Assembly: GCF_001613065.1 (NCBI RefSeq)
Contig: NZ_BDBQ01000010.1
Location: forward strand, 165,205 to 229,204
DNA: 64,000 bases
Reading direction: 5' to 3'
Source: Nocardia miyunensis NBRC 108239
Lineage (GTDB): Bacteria; Actinomycetota; Actinomycetes; Mycobacteriales; Mycobacteriaceae
A program made the translations under genes and the position numbers. Shown here piece by piece: positions 8,813-17,093 of the stretch. Position 1 is the stretch's first letter. Every line of letters begins with the position of its first letter. The notes beneath the pieces are model-generated. The model did no database searches and was not told the DNA's origin. It saw nothing but the letters and a program-made list of their open reading frames with translations.

Positions 8813-10676
8813 CCCTCATGGCATCGAGGGTGGCGAAATCGAGTTCGTCCAGTTCCCGCAGGGCGTCGGCACACAGACTGTGCGCGGTGCCGGGACGCTC
8901 GTCGATCAGCGCCCGGGCGCGCAGCAACTTCTTCTCGATATTCTCCAATGTCCATCGATTCGGGGTGTGGTCCTTTTCGCTGAGCTCGAGAAATCTCTGA
9001 TTGAGCAGGTGGTCCGCCTCGTTGAGCAGGTCCAGCGAACGAGAGGCCGAGGTGGGCGACCGCAGCGGCGGATCTCGATACGCCTTTTCGGCAGCGACCA
9101 GACATTCGATGACGCGTTCGGTGAAATACCAGGAGGGCGCATCGATCCCGTTCGACGAATACTCGGCTTCCTCGTCACCCCCGTGGTACGCGGAGAAATA
9201 CCGGCCCGCGTCGTCCCACAGCCCTTTGGCCGGACCCTCCTGGAAGGCCCGCCGTTCCAGATGACTCATCGTGTCCTGCGCCAGTTCCAGCAATTGATCG
9301 CGGGTGGTGAGCGTGCCGGACAGCTGCGCCGCCTGCAGGGTGCGCTTCAACAACATCGGCGCGTAGTCCGAAACGGTCCAGTACAGTCGCGGACCGTCGT
9401 CGACGACCTCGCTGCCCTCGAGCGCCAGCGCCACTCCCGGAACGTGCAGCCCTCGGGCGGGATCGTTCACGGTCAGTCGGCTGGTGATCCGGCCGCGTCG
9501 GGCCAGTTCGTCGAAAACCGGTGTGGCCCTGGTGAGATCGTCGTCGCTGGCGACCCGGGCGACGAGGTCCTGGATCAGCAGGGCGGACATGCAGAGACTG
9601 AAGTAGTCCGATTCCTCGCCGTCGGCGGTGCGCCAGGGAATGTCCTCCAGCGGCCAACGGCCGCTGCCGTAACGGGCCATCGCCGACCAGTAGCGCTGGG
9701 CCAGATCCCAGCGCAATTGCAGTGCGTCGGCGAGCCGGCGCTGTTCGATGTCGAGCAGATCCAGTTCGCGGGTGCGCGGTTGGGTCAAGTCGTTGATGCC
9801 ATCGAGCGCCACGATCGTGAAATACAGATACGGTCGCGAGGCGGCGTATCCCTTCGACGAGGACAGCGGTATGTCGACGAAGTCGATCTCCTGGGCGTCA
9901 CGCACAACCCCCCAGCTCCAACCACATTCGATCAGCAGGCCCTCGTCCTCGAGATCGCTGTCGGGAGTCTTGGTGAGCGTGACGTCCCGGCGCAGACGGC
10001 TACGAACTCGCTCCAGCCTGCGGGCCACTCCGGCGACCACCGCGTCGGGCTCGGAATCGGTCTGGTTGAACATGCTCAGCATCGCCCGGCCGTGCGCGGT
10101 GACCGGATCCACGGACCGAACCACGAAGCTGCGCACGAGTCCGACCATGGCCGCGGTCAGTCGCCGGTTGAGGCGCGCCTGCACCGGCTCGAGGATCTCC
10201 TCCAGCCGCTTCTCGGTCCGCTTGCTACTCACCCCGCGCAGGGAACCGAGGAACTGCAACCCCGCCAGGCACAGCGTCAGGGACATCGAATACGAGTCCA
10301 CGACGTCGAGGGCGCGCTGCGACTCCGCGGGTTCCTCGCCCGCGGAATATCGCAGATAGGAGTCCGCCGAGAAGGTCGGCCGACCGTCCTGTTCGTACCG
10401 CTGGAGGTAGTCGTCCAGCACCTGCACGATCCGCATGCCGATGCGACGCCCCAGTGGGCTCAACGCTTCCCGGACGTCGTCGGCCATCCGGTCTGGATCA
10501 TGTAACGCGAAACTCTCGATCTGAGTGGCCGGGTACAGGATGCACAACAACTGCTCGGCGTCGCCGATGGAATTGGAGCCCGCCAACCCGCCCCAGATCC
10601 ACTCACCATCCCGGTAGCATGCTGCCAGCAGCGAACTCCACACGTTCAAAATCTGCCGCCGTGGCTGGATTCTCAT
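8805..10676 (-). CDS. SCO2524 family protein
   Basis: A 623-residue, mostly helical protein. The opening QILNVWSSLLAACYRDGEW followed by SNSIGDAEQLLCILYPATQ is the SCO2524 family signature. No membrane segments, P-loop or catalytic motif are visible. It is the first gene of the six-gene minus-strand unit that ends with the caspase-FtsK fusion, and its promoter should lie in 10677-10926. Family members always seem to be linked to the variant P-loop protein. A sensor or scaffold role is inference only. Confidence 0.8.
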   Translation of the reverse strand: MRIQPRRQILNVWSSLLAACYRDGEWIWGGLAGSNSIGDAEQLLCILYPATQIESFALHDPDRMADDVREALSPLGRRIGMRIVQVLDDYLQRYEQDGRPTFSADSYLRYSAGEEPAESQRALDVVDSYSMSLTLCLAGLQFLGSLRGVSSKRTEKRLEEILEPVQARLNRRLTAAMVGLVRSFVVRSVDPVTAHGRAMLSMFNQTDSEPDAVVAGVARRLERVRSRLRRDVTLTKTPDSDLEDEGLLIECGWSWGVVRDAQEIDFVDIPLSSSKGYAASRPYLYFTIVALDGINDLTQPRTRELDLLDIEQRRLADALQLRWDLAQRYWSAMARYGSGRWPLEDIPWRTADGEESDYFSLCMSALLIQDLVARVASDDDLTRATPVFDELARRGRITSRLTVNDPARGLHVPGVALALEGSEVVDDGPRLYWTVSDYAPMLLKRTLQAAQLSGTLTTRDQLLELAQDTMSHLERRAFQEGPAKGLWDDAGRYFSAYHGGDEEAEYSSNGIDAPSWYFTERVIECLVAAEKAYRDPPLRSPTSASRSLDLLNEADHLLNQRFLELSEKDHTPNRWTLENIEKKLLRARALIDERPGTAHSLCADALRELDELDFATLDAMRGE

Positions 10677-10807
10677 CGACCGGAGTCCCCTTCACCGCTC
10701 ATCGTGGACGCGCCGCACCGACGGGTCGACCGATTCCCGCTGCGGCGATGTGAGGCGAAGTTAGCACGCGCGACGATGCGCGGCTACGGAACACGGTCGA
10801 CGCCGTT

Positions 10808-10824
10808 CCCGAATTCCGTTCGGG
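10808..10824. repeat. Short inverted repeat upstream of the SCO2524-like gene
   Basis: CCCGAA (10808-10813) and TTCGGG (10819-10824) are separated by 5 bases, about 130 bp upstream of the operon start. It lies in the only non-coding stretch (10677-10926) that can hold the promoter of the caspase operon. The arms are short and GC-rich, so chance occurrence is possible. Confidence 0.25.
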
Positions 10825-10926
10825 ACCTGACCCATTATCGCGCAATGTGCCCGATTCGGGCTTTCTTGGCGCACAAGAACTTCGGCGCCTCGCCTGAGTG
10901 GCCGCATCCGCCCCGCCCGCAGCGCC

Positions 10927-11745
10927 TCACATCCGGAACCATTTACGCACCAACAGTGCGAAGAACACCGACATCGACACTGTTCCCGCCCAGGACTCGA
11001 CCGCGAACAACGGCCGCGCGGCATCGTCGAGGTCCTGCAGATCACCCGGTCCGATCGGATTGAGGAAGCAGGTCACGCACATGTACACCGTGTTCCCCGC
11101 CGGAGCGCCCGCCACCCAGAGGCCGATCGCGGTGAACAGCACCAGTTGCACCAGAACCCAACCGAGCAGCCGGAAGGGCCGATATCCGTAGCCGCACAAG
11201 ACATCCGAGAACAGACCGATCGCGCGCGGCCAGCCGTGTGCGGCACGGGTGCGAGCCTTCGCCAGCGCGAGTCCGCAACGATCCTGCGCGTCGATGTCCT
11301 CCGTGATCCGGTACAGCATGCTCGCCCGCTGGCAAGCGAGTGTGGCGAGCAGCGGAAGTCCGGCGAAGAGCAAGCCCAGACGCTCGTAGATCTCGGCGAG
11401 GTGCACGCTCTGCCGTTCGCCCAGTCGCAGCGGTCCGCGGAACTCGGCCTCGGCCGCCACCAGTGCGGCGAGCCGCTTGTGCAACGTGTCCTCGTCCGGC
11501 TTCTCGGGCGTGGATCGCAGCGCCGCAGTGTACATATCCTCGAACAGCAGGTTGCCCGATTGGCCGGACGGCAACTGCACGATGTGATCGGACAAGTTGT
11601 TCTGCAGTGTGCCGGCGTACCGGGTGAGCCAATCCAGCAGCTCCGACTCGGTGATCTCACCCTTGACGATCATGCTCGCGTAATCCGCAGCGCGCCTGTC
11701 GATCCGGGTTGAGACCGAGGTGACGAATGCTGAGACCTCCCCCAT
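10927..11745 (-). CDS. Putative two-TM ion-channel-like membrane protein
   Basis: A 272-residue protein. Residues 1-185 are soluble and mainly helical. Residues 191-212 (PFRLLGWVLVQLVLFTAIG) and 246-267 are membrane helices flanking a hydrophobic re-entrant stretch at 219-235 with FLNPIGPGD. The arrangement GYGYRPFRLLGW, helix, pore loop ending in GD, helix, RKW resembles the Ion_trans_2 pore domain found at the end of some pentapeptide-repeat channels, where the filter reads TTLGYGD. Here the filter residues are not canonical, so ion selectivity cannot be assumed. It lies 250 bp upstream of the SCO2524-like gene in the same orientation. It could be a membrane component of that system or an independent gene. 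Confidence 0.5.
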   Translation of the reverse strand: MGEVSAFVTSVSTRIDRRAADYASMIVKGEITESELLDWLTRYAGTLQNNLSDHIVQLPSGQSGNLLFEDMYTAALRSTPEKPDEDTLHKRLAALVAAEAEFRGPLRLGERQSVHLAEIYERLGLLFAGLPLLATLACQRASMLYRITEDIDAQDRCGLALAKARTRAAHGWPRAIGLFSDVLCGYGYRPFRLLGWVLVQLVLFTAIGLWVAGAPAGNTVYMCVTCFLNPIGPGDLQDLDDAARPLFAVESWAGTVSMSVFFALLVRKWFRM

Positions 11746-11754
11746 GGGACGAGT

Positions 11755-12219
11755 CTACCGGCGTTCCAGCCGACGCGTCATGACCCAGCGAGGCTGCCCC
11801 GGACCGAAATACTGGTCGTGGTATGCGACGGGCTGAAAATTCGCCGCCTTGAATATGTTCAGCGCGGGCTGATTGTCCGGCCGCACGGTCAATGACATCT
11901 CCCGCGCACCTGCCTCGGAGCAGCACTGCACGGCCCGGTCCAGCAGCGCGCGGCCGAAGCCGCGGTTCCGCAGTGGCATGTGTACCGCGAAGCTGAACAG
12001 CAGCGACCGTTCGTCCCTCACGAGAGTCAGCGCGTACCCGGTCAGCGCGTTGTCCAGTTCGGCCACCAGCCATTGGTTGCCATGCAATTCGAACAGCTGG
12101 CGCAGCATGAACTGCAGATACGGCTCGGTGAATATCTCGGCCTCGAGCGCCGCGATGGCTTCCATGTCCCCGATGGCCGCCCGCCGAAAGACCGGTTGCC
12201 GGTCGTCCGCAGTGTCCAT
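11755..12219 (-). CDS. GNAT family N-acetyltransferase
   Basis: A 154-residue protein. The ATG at 12219 has an AGGA site 5 bases upstream and is preferred over an ATG at 12249. The acetyl-CoA binding motif A is clear: VHMPLRNRGFGRALLDRAV (R/Q-x-x-G-x-G/A), followed by the second helix and the RPDNQPALNIFKAANF motif typical of N-acetyltransferases that act on amines. The substrate is unknown. It ends 9 bp before the channel-like gene begins, in the same direction, and may be cotranscribed with it. Confidence 0.85.
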   Translation of the reverse strand: MDTADDRQPVFRRAAIGDMEAIAALEAEIFTEPYLQFMLRQLFELHGNQWLVAELDNALTGYALTLVRDERSLLFSFAVHMPLRNRGFGRALLDRAVQCCSEAGAREMSLTVRPDNQPALNIFKAANFQPVAYHDQYFGPGQPRWVMTRRLERR

Positions 12220-12570
12220 CAGAGTCCTAGCCCCGTTGCAGCAAGCCATCCGATACGCGCGCGGAGCCTCCCCGCACCGCCTGGTTCAGTTTAGCGTCGA
12301 ATGTACGTATCTTTGTGCGAGAGATCATGATTCGACCGATCGGCGGATTTCGTCCGGGCGCGATCGGCCGCGCCGGACGTTGTGGCTACCGCGCTGTCCA
12401 GCACGTTCACACCACCGGCTACCACGCCCGCACGATGCCGGAGTCCGCCGGAAAGGTTGGAATGTGCTGTGAATTCACGTCCGATCCACGGGTCGTGGCT
12501 ACGATTGTGGTGTCGGGGCACGCTGCCCGTCCGGGCGCGCGGAAAGCGAATTTGTCTGGAGTGAACGACA
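12220..12570. other. Gene-free stretch upstream of the Trp-rich mini-gene
   Basis: These 351 bases hold the promoters of the GNAT (leftward) and of the mini-gene (rightward). No RNA gene, repeat or convincing coding frame was seen. The part around 12295-12330 is comparatively AT-rich and is the most likely promoter site. Confidence 0.4.
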
Positions 12571-12684
12571 ATGTGGCCGGATATGTGGGGCCATGGTGGC
12601 TGGGGGCATGGCGGATGGCATCACGGCGGTTGGCCGCACCCTGGGTGGTGGCCGGGCTGGTTCCCCTTCTTCGGGAGTAGCTAG
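12571..12684 (+). CDS. Trp/Gly/His-rich 37-residue small protein
   Basis: The product begins MWPDMWGHGGWGHGG and ends WFPFFGSS. It holds 8 Trp, 5 His and 11 Gly among 37 residues. Trp recurs every five residues (6, 11, 16, 21, 26), built on a GHGGW-like pentad. The ATG at 12571 has GGAG (12558-12561) nine bases upstream, and a strong intrinsic terminator lies 48 bp after the stop, so this is a complete mini-transcription unit. Such a composition suggests metal binding or a structural, aromatic-rich peptide; no family is recognised. It has no signal peptide. The start signal, terminator and pentad regularity argue against chance. Confidence 0.65.
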   Translation: MWPDMWGHGGWGHGGWHHGGWPHPGWWPGWFPFFGSS

Positions 12685-12732
12685 TCCATAGCCGTTGATG
12701 ATTCGGTCCGCCGATACACGGGCCGGGAAGAT

Positions 12733-12772
12733 CGGTGGGGGCACTCGTTCCGGGCGCCCCCACCGCTTTTTT
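12733..12772 (+). terminator. Intrinsic terminator after the Trp-rich mini-gene
   Basis: A perfect 10-bp GC-rich stem (CGGTGGGGGC at 12733-12742 pairing with GCCCCCACCG at 12756-12765) with a 13-base loop is followed by C and six T residues. It is the best rho-independent terminator in the window and points rightward. Confidence 0.85.
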
Positions 12773-12908
12773 GACAACGCACCTGATCCAACCAGGTCCG
12801 TTACGCCCCGAGTGCCCCGGCATTACTTCCGGCGTAATCGCACGTCGTCGTCTTCTCCGGCAGGGTTGTGCTCGTTCGGTTCACGACCTCGAAGAAGGAG
12901 AATTCGAT

Positions 12909-13268
12909 ATGAGCACCTACGACGATGCGGCCCAGCGTTATTTCGCGGCATGGAACGCCACCGGCGCCGAACTGGCCGACGCGGTGGCGAAGGCGTGGAC
13001 CGAGGACGGGGCCTACATCGACCCGCTGACCGAGGTCCGCGGTCACGAACAGCTGGCCGCGGCCATCGCCGGTGTGCACGAGCAGTTCCCGGGCTTCGTG
13101 TTCCGCCCGCTGGGCGTCGTGGACGGTCACCACGACACCGCGCGATTCGGCTGGGAACTGGTCGCACCGGACGGCAGTGCGCCGGTGGCCGGTTCGGACG
13201 TCATCGTGCTGGATACCGACGGCCGGATCAGCAACGTGCTCGGCTTCCTCGATCGTGTCCCGGCCTGA
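12909..13268 (+). CDS. NTF2-like / SnoaL-like domain protein
   Basis: A 119-residue protein. The ATG at 12909 has GAAGGAG about 8 bases upstream. The pattern QRYFAAWNATG, WTEDGAYIDPLTEVRG, AIAGVHEQFPGFVF and a C-terminal strand pair with GRISNVLGFLD is that of small alpha+beta cone-fold (NTF2-like) proteins of the SnoaL-like type. These act as isomerases, hydrolases or simple ligand binders; no catalytic residues can be assigned. The XRE regulator follows within 35 bp in the same direction, so both are probably one operon. Confidence 0.75.
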   Translation: MSTYDDAAQRYFAAWNATGAELADAVAKAWTEDGAYIDPLTEVRGHEQLAAAIAGVHEQFPGFVFRPLGVVDGHHDTARFGWELVAPDGSAPVAGSDVIVLDTDGRISNVLGFLDRVPA

Positions 13269-13302
13269 TCGGATGAGCCCGGCCGCGCGGTACGGTCACA
13301 CC

Positions 13303-14082
13303 ATGACCACCGCCCCGCCGAGAGTCGGCCCCCTGCTGCGCGAGTGGCGCAACCGCAGACGGTTGAGCCAGCTGGACCTCGCGCTCGCGGCCGACTCCTC
13401 GGCCCGGCACATCAGTTTCATCGAGACCGGCCGATCGCGCCCCAGCCGCGAGATGGTGCTGCGGCTGGCCGATCACCTGGACGTTCCGGTGCGCGAACGC
13501 AATACGCTGCTGATCGCCGCCGGATACGCACCGCATTTCCCGGAGCATTCCCTGCAGGATCCGCAATTGCGCGAACTACGAACCAATCTGGAGCGCCTGG
13601 TCACCGCGCACGAACCGTTCCCGGCCCTGATCCTGGACGGCGCATACGACGTGGTGGCGGCCAATCGCGGTGTGGGACTGTTGCTTTCGGGTGTAGCCGC
13701 GGAACTCCTGGACACCCCCAACGCCATGCGCCTGACCCTGCACCCGCGCGGCATGGCTCCCCGCATCCGCAACTACGCCCAGTGGCGCGCGCATCTGCTG
13801 CAGCAGATGCAACGCCAACTGGCCCTCACCCGCTCCGCACCGCTGCGCGCGCTCTACGACGAGGTCGAGGCCTATCCCCCACCGCGGGACTGCGGCGAGG
13901 AACTCGCCCCGATCACCGCGGCACCCGCACTCCCGCTACTGCTGGAAACCGACGGCCGCACACTGGCATTCATCTCCATCATCGCCACCTTCAACACCCC
14001 CACCGACATCACGGTCTCGGAACTGGCCCTGGAAACCTTCCTGCCCGCCGACCCGGAAACCGCCGCATTCCTTGCCGTATAA
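13303..14082 (+). CDS. XRE-type regulator with MmyB-like ligand-binding domain
   Basis: A 259-residue protein. Residues 8-65 are a helix-turn-helix domain (LLREWRNRRRLSQLDLA, then HISFIETGRSRPSREMV). The rest matches the MmyB-like transcription-regulator ligand-binding domain, with ALILDGAYDVVAANRG (normally PALVLDRWWDVVAWN) and a C-terminal half ending LALETFLPADPETAAFL. In-frame ATGs occur at 13273 and 13303; the second gives the usual family start. It probably autoregulates and controls the NTF2-like gene 35 bp upstream or other genes. Its ligand is unknown. Confidence 0.85.
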   Translation: MTTAPPRVGPLLREWRNRRRLSQLDLALAADSSARHISFIETGRSRPSREMVLRLADHLDVPVRERNTLLIAAGYAPHFPEHSLQDPQLRELRTNLERLVTAHEPFPALILDGAYDVVAANRGVGLLLSGVAAELLDTPNAMRLTLHPRGMAPRIRNYAQWRAHLLQQMQRQLALTRSAPLRALYDEVEAYPPPRDCGEELAPITAAPALPLLLETDGRTLAFISIIATFNTPTDITVSELALETFLPADPETAAFLAV

Positions 14083-14100
14083 CGACTTTCGCCGATCAAG

Positions 14101-14573
14101 TCAGGAGACGGTGACCGCGCGCGGGGCCGGGGTCAGCGATGCCTGGCCCAGACCGAGGTGCTCGCGCAGGGTGGTTCCGGTGTAGTCGGTGCGGAACAGG
14201 CCGCGGCGCCGGAGTTCGGGGACAACGAGATCGACGAACTCGTCGAAGGTTCCCGGGGCCTGGGCCGCGGAGACGATGAAGCCGTCCGCCTCGCCGCCGT
14301 GGAAGCTCTCCTCGATTCGATCGGCGATCTGTTCCGGCGTTCCGGCGAACTGCGGAAGCAGAACGCCCTGAACGTAGAGCTTGCCGACGTCGCGCAGGGT
14401 CAGATTGTTCTTCACGCTCAGCCGGTGCGCCACCTCGAACAATCCCTGGGTACCGGGGACGGTGACCTCCTCGATGGGTGCGTCCAGGTCGTACTGCGAG
14501 AAGTCGTGATCGGTGTGCACCGACAACGTGATGAGTCCGGAGATCGGGTCGTGGCCGCGGCCTGCGTTCCGCG
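14101..14573 (-). pseudogene. C-terminal fragment of an NtaA/SnaA/DszA-type monooxygenase
   Basis: About 155 residues remain, from the region of GLITLSVHTDHDFSQYDLD to the normal family C-terminus (VVPELRRRGLFRTDYTGTTLREHLGL). The usual protein is about 440 residues, so roughly two thirds is missing. The open frame upstream of 14573 has no family similarity, and neighbouring frames (such as one reading GKWLGNDIRVPIERG) look like scrambled remnants. The C-terminal substrate-channel motif GTPEQIADRIEESF is intact. No plausible start with a ribosome site was found, so it is called a pseudogene. Confidence 0.75.
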
Positions 14574-14670
14574 CTCGATGGGGACCCGGATGTCGTTGCC
14601 GAGCCACTTGCCCAAGTCCTAACCGTCGGATCCGCATCCGCACGCGGCGTCGGCCACCGGCGCGCTCGGA

Positions 14671-15264
14671 CTACCTGATCGAAGGCGAGCAACCAGCAGG
14701 CAACGATTGCGATCGAGCCGATCCGAACGGACCGGGATCCCGGACCGGGCTCACAGGGGCGAGAACGGTCCGATGTAGGTACCGGGGGTGGGTCGCACCG
14801 TCCTGACGAGTCACACCGACACCGGAAGGCCACGGCACGCGCAGTTGGGTGGTCGTGTCCGGGGGCGTCACGACCAGCGTGGCGGGCACCCACTTACCGG
14901 GCTGGTAGGTCAGAATGGCCACGACCGCGTTCTTGGGCTGAATCGTCAGGGGTTGCGCGGAAACGGCTTGCCGCGGAAGCGAATACGTGGCGCCGTAGGT
15001 CGGATCCTTCGGGCCGGTGAGATCCACGCCCGGAAAACCCTGGGTGGTGCACGCCGCACCCTTGTTCGTCAGGACCACATCGAATTGATGGGGACGCTGG
15101 GGATCGTCCACCTTGGGCTTCTGGATGCGCAGATCGAACTGCGCCGCGGCGCACGCCGGCAGACCGGCCGAACCGGTCGCCGCCGGAAGGATCCCGGTCG
15201 AGACCACCGCCCCGAACACACTCGCCGCGAGCATCGCCCGGCCGACCGAATTACCCGTTCTCAC
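14671..15264 (-). CDS. DUF4232 secreted protein with C-terminal frameshift
   Basis: The open frame has 197 residues. The GTG at 15264 is preceded by GAGAGGA. Residues 1-40 form a Sec signal peptide (RAMLAASVFGAVVSTGILPA), followed by a DUF4232 beta-sandwich: CAAAQFDLRIQ, LTNKGAACTTQGFPGV, VVTPPDTTTQLRVPW and RQDGATHP. Family members end shortly after a GTYIGP-like strand. In this sequence that strand (GTYIGPFSPL, then stop at 14751) is in another frame, reached by removing one base from the run of five G at 14784-14788. The literal frame instead reads a random tail to 14671. This is either a sequencing error in a homopolymer or a recent mutation. The family's function is unknown. Confidence 0.75.
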   Translation of the reverse strand: MRTGNSVGRAMLAASVFGAVVSTGILPAATGSAGLPACAAAQFDLRIQKPKVDDPQRPHQFDVVLTNKGAACTTQGFPGVDLTGPKDPTYGATYSLPRQAVSAQPLTIQPKNAVVAILTYQPGKWVPATLVVTPPDTTTQLRVPWPSGVGVTRQDGATHPRYLHRTVLAPVSPVRDPGPFGSARSQSLPAGCSPSIR

Positions 15265-15546
15265 CCTGGCTCCTCTCGAATTACGTTCCACCCCAAGAGC
15301 TTCCGTCTCGCGAGGTACTCGATGCGCACACGGGCCGCAGCACTGCGCCGAGACGTCCGTGCCGCACCCTGTCTATCACGATCCGGCAAATCGGGCGATC
15401 GCCGCGCCGCGCCGACGGCACGGATATCCGTGCGAAGTCTTGCGTACGGTGCGGACCGCTGTGACAGAATCGGTCCACGGGCACAGGAATATCCGAGGGG
15501 GCGAGGGCAGATCTTCTCCAGCACAGCTGTATTCGTCACCGAACTG

Positions 15547-15915
15547 ATGATCGGCGTGGGGCTGATCGCGTCGTGCGGCTTCGACGCCGGTGTACCGGGC
15601 ACCTCGCCCGCGGTCACCGCGACTCCCCCGGGATCGGCCACGTCCGGACCCTCCGCCGAGACTTCGTCGGTCTCCGGTCCCAGCGGGCAGACGGCAGCGA
15701 TCTCCCCTACTCCGCTGTTCACGGCGACGCCCGGACCGGTGACCACGCTGCCGCCCGAGGGCCCGCAGGCGCCGCCGACCCTGCCTCCCGCGCAATCGAC
15801 GACGACCGGGACGTCCCCGACAACCACCGAGCCGACAACGACAACGACACCTTCCCGGACAACGACTTCCAGGACATCGACTCCGGTTCCGACGAACTCG
15901 GGCACCCACTGGTGA
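15547..15915 (+). CDS. Possible Thr/Pro-rich lipoprotein
   Basis: The frame reads MIGVGLIASCGFDAG followed by about 110 residues rich in Thr, Pro and Ser, ending RTSTPVPTNSGTHW. IASC fits a lipobox, but the hydrophobic part before it is very short; the frame stays open upstream (IFSSTAVFVTELM), so the true start may be a rare codon upstream near a GAGGGGGCGAGGG stretch around 15495. Its stop codon overlaps the GTG of the following membrane-protein gene (GTGA), which supports it being translated. The antisense strand is also open here but is judged a shadow. Confidence 0.4.
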   Translation: MIGVGLIASCGFDAGVPGTSPAVTATPPGSATSGPSAETSSVSGPSGQTAAISPTPLFTATPGPVTTLPPEGPQAPPTLPPAQSTTTGTSPTTTEPTTTTTPSRTTTSRTSTPVPTNSGTHW

Positions 15916-16868
15916 ACATGCCGGAGCAGGGGTCGCCGCTGCGGTCGGCATTGACGATGACCGGGGTCGCGGTATCGCAGGCGGCGGTGCTCGTCCCGAT
16001 CCTGTACTACTTCGGTTCGGTGTACACGCGCGCCTATTACGGGTACTTCGGGGTCGATTCGGACATGCTGGGCCTGTCCACGCCTGGAATAATGCGCCGA
16101 GCGATATTCCCGTCCTTCTGGCCGATCGTCGTCGCGTTCACCGCGCTGACCGTCGCGCTCACACTGCGACGGCTACCGGTGGCGATCGCCCGCGCGACCC
16201 GCCACGCACACCTGGCGCTGCGCATCTGGTTCGGAATGATCGTCGCGGTCGGAGTGGTGATGCTCGCGGTACCACTGATCGTCGCGGGCAATATCGTCCC
16301 GTGGTCGATCATGTCGAAGGTGGTGCCGACCGGCACCAACGTACTGCCCGCGATGTTGATGATCGGCAGCGCACTGCTCTGTTACGCCACAATCCTGCGA
16401 ACCGCGAGCACACTCGAAACATCCTCGGCTGCACCAAATCCCGATCGTCCCACTGCCGAACCGAGCCCTGGACAATCATTCTCGGCGACAGCGTCGGTAA
16501 TCCTGGTCGCGCTGTTCGTGATCGGCTTCGTCGGCGCGATGTGGTGGGTCGGGAACTACGCTGCCCGGCAGGGCACCAGCGCGGCCAGGGCACTGGCCGG
16601 GGCCGGATTCGACACCCGGCCCCGGCTCCTGCTGCTGAGCGTCGATCGGCTCGGCATCGACGGTAGCGGCGTGCAGACCAACCAACTCACCGTTCCCGGC
16701 GAGAAATACCGCCACTACTACAGCGGCATCCGCCTGCTCGACCGCTCCGCAGACGCCTACTTCGTGATCCCCGACCGCTGGCAGCCCGGCCGCGACCGCG
16801 TATTCATCATTCCTCGCAACGACGACATCCGCATCGATGTCCTCACCACCCACCCGGTCACCCAGTAA
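15912..16868 (+). CDS. Polytopic membrane protein, actinobacterial unknown family
   Basis: About 318 residues. The GTG at 15912 overlaps the upstream stop; an ATG at 15918 is the alternative. Four membrane segments are evident near residues 20-40 (AVLVPILYYFGSVY), 68-88, 105-130 and 208-228, then a soluble C-terminal domain of about 100 residues. AYYGYFGVDSDMLGLST after the first helix is a pattern recurrent in uncharacterised Streptomyces and Nocardia membrane proteins. Coupling with the lipoprotein-like gene suggests a cell-envelope pair. No function can be assigned. Confidence 0.7.
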   Translation: MNMPEQGSPLRSALTMTGVAVSQAAVLVPILYYFGSVYTRAYYGYFGVDSDMLGLSTPGIMRRAIFPSFWPIVVAFTALTVALTLRRLPVAIARATRHAHLALRIWFGMIVAVGVVMLAVPLIVAGNIVPWSIMSKVVPTGTNVLPAMLMIGSALLCYATILRTASTLETSSAAPNPDRPTAEPSPGQSFSATASVILVALFVIGFVGAMWWVGNYAARQGTSAARALAGAGFDTRPRLLLLSVDRLGIDGSGVQTNQLTVPGEKYRHYYSGIRLLDRSADAYFVIPDRWQPGRDRVFIIPRNDDIRIDVLTTHPVTQ

Positions 16869-17093
16869 GTGGGGATACCGCCGCGAGGACATCCACCGAC
16901 CCGATTCGCGGCTACGGCGGAGCGAAAAGGCTTGCGCCAGAATACCGTTACGGTCATCGACGCTTCGCCTTCGCCCCACATGATGATCGGCACACACCAA
17001 CCGGGCTGCCCGAACTCACATGCGGCCGGGCGCGTCGAGCACCTATTCCGGACGGCTCGACCGGTCCGGCTCCGATACGCCGCGTCACCGTGA

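Noticed and set aside
15261..15905. Minus-strand frame rich in Val and Gly opposite the Thr-rich lipoprotein
   Set aside because: It is the antisense of ACN/CCN threonine and proline codons; no ribosome site or signal peptide.
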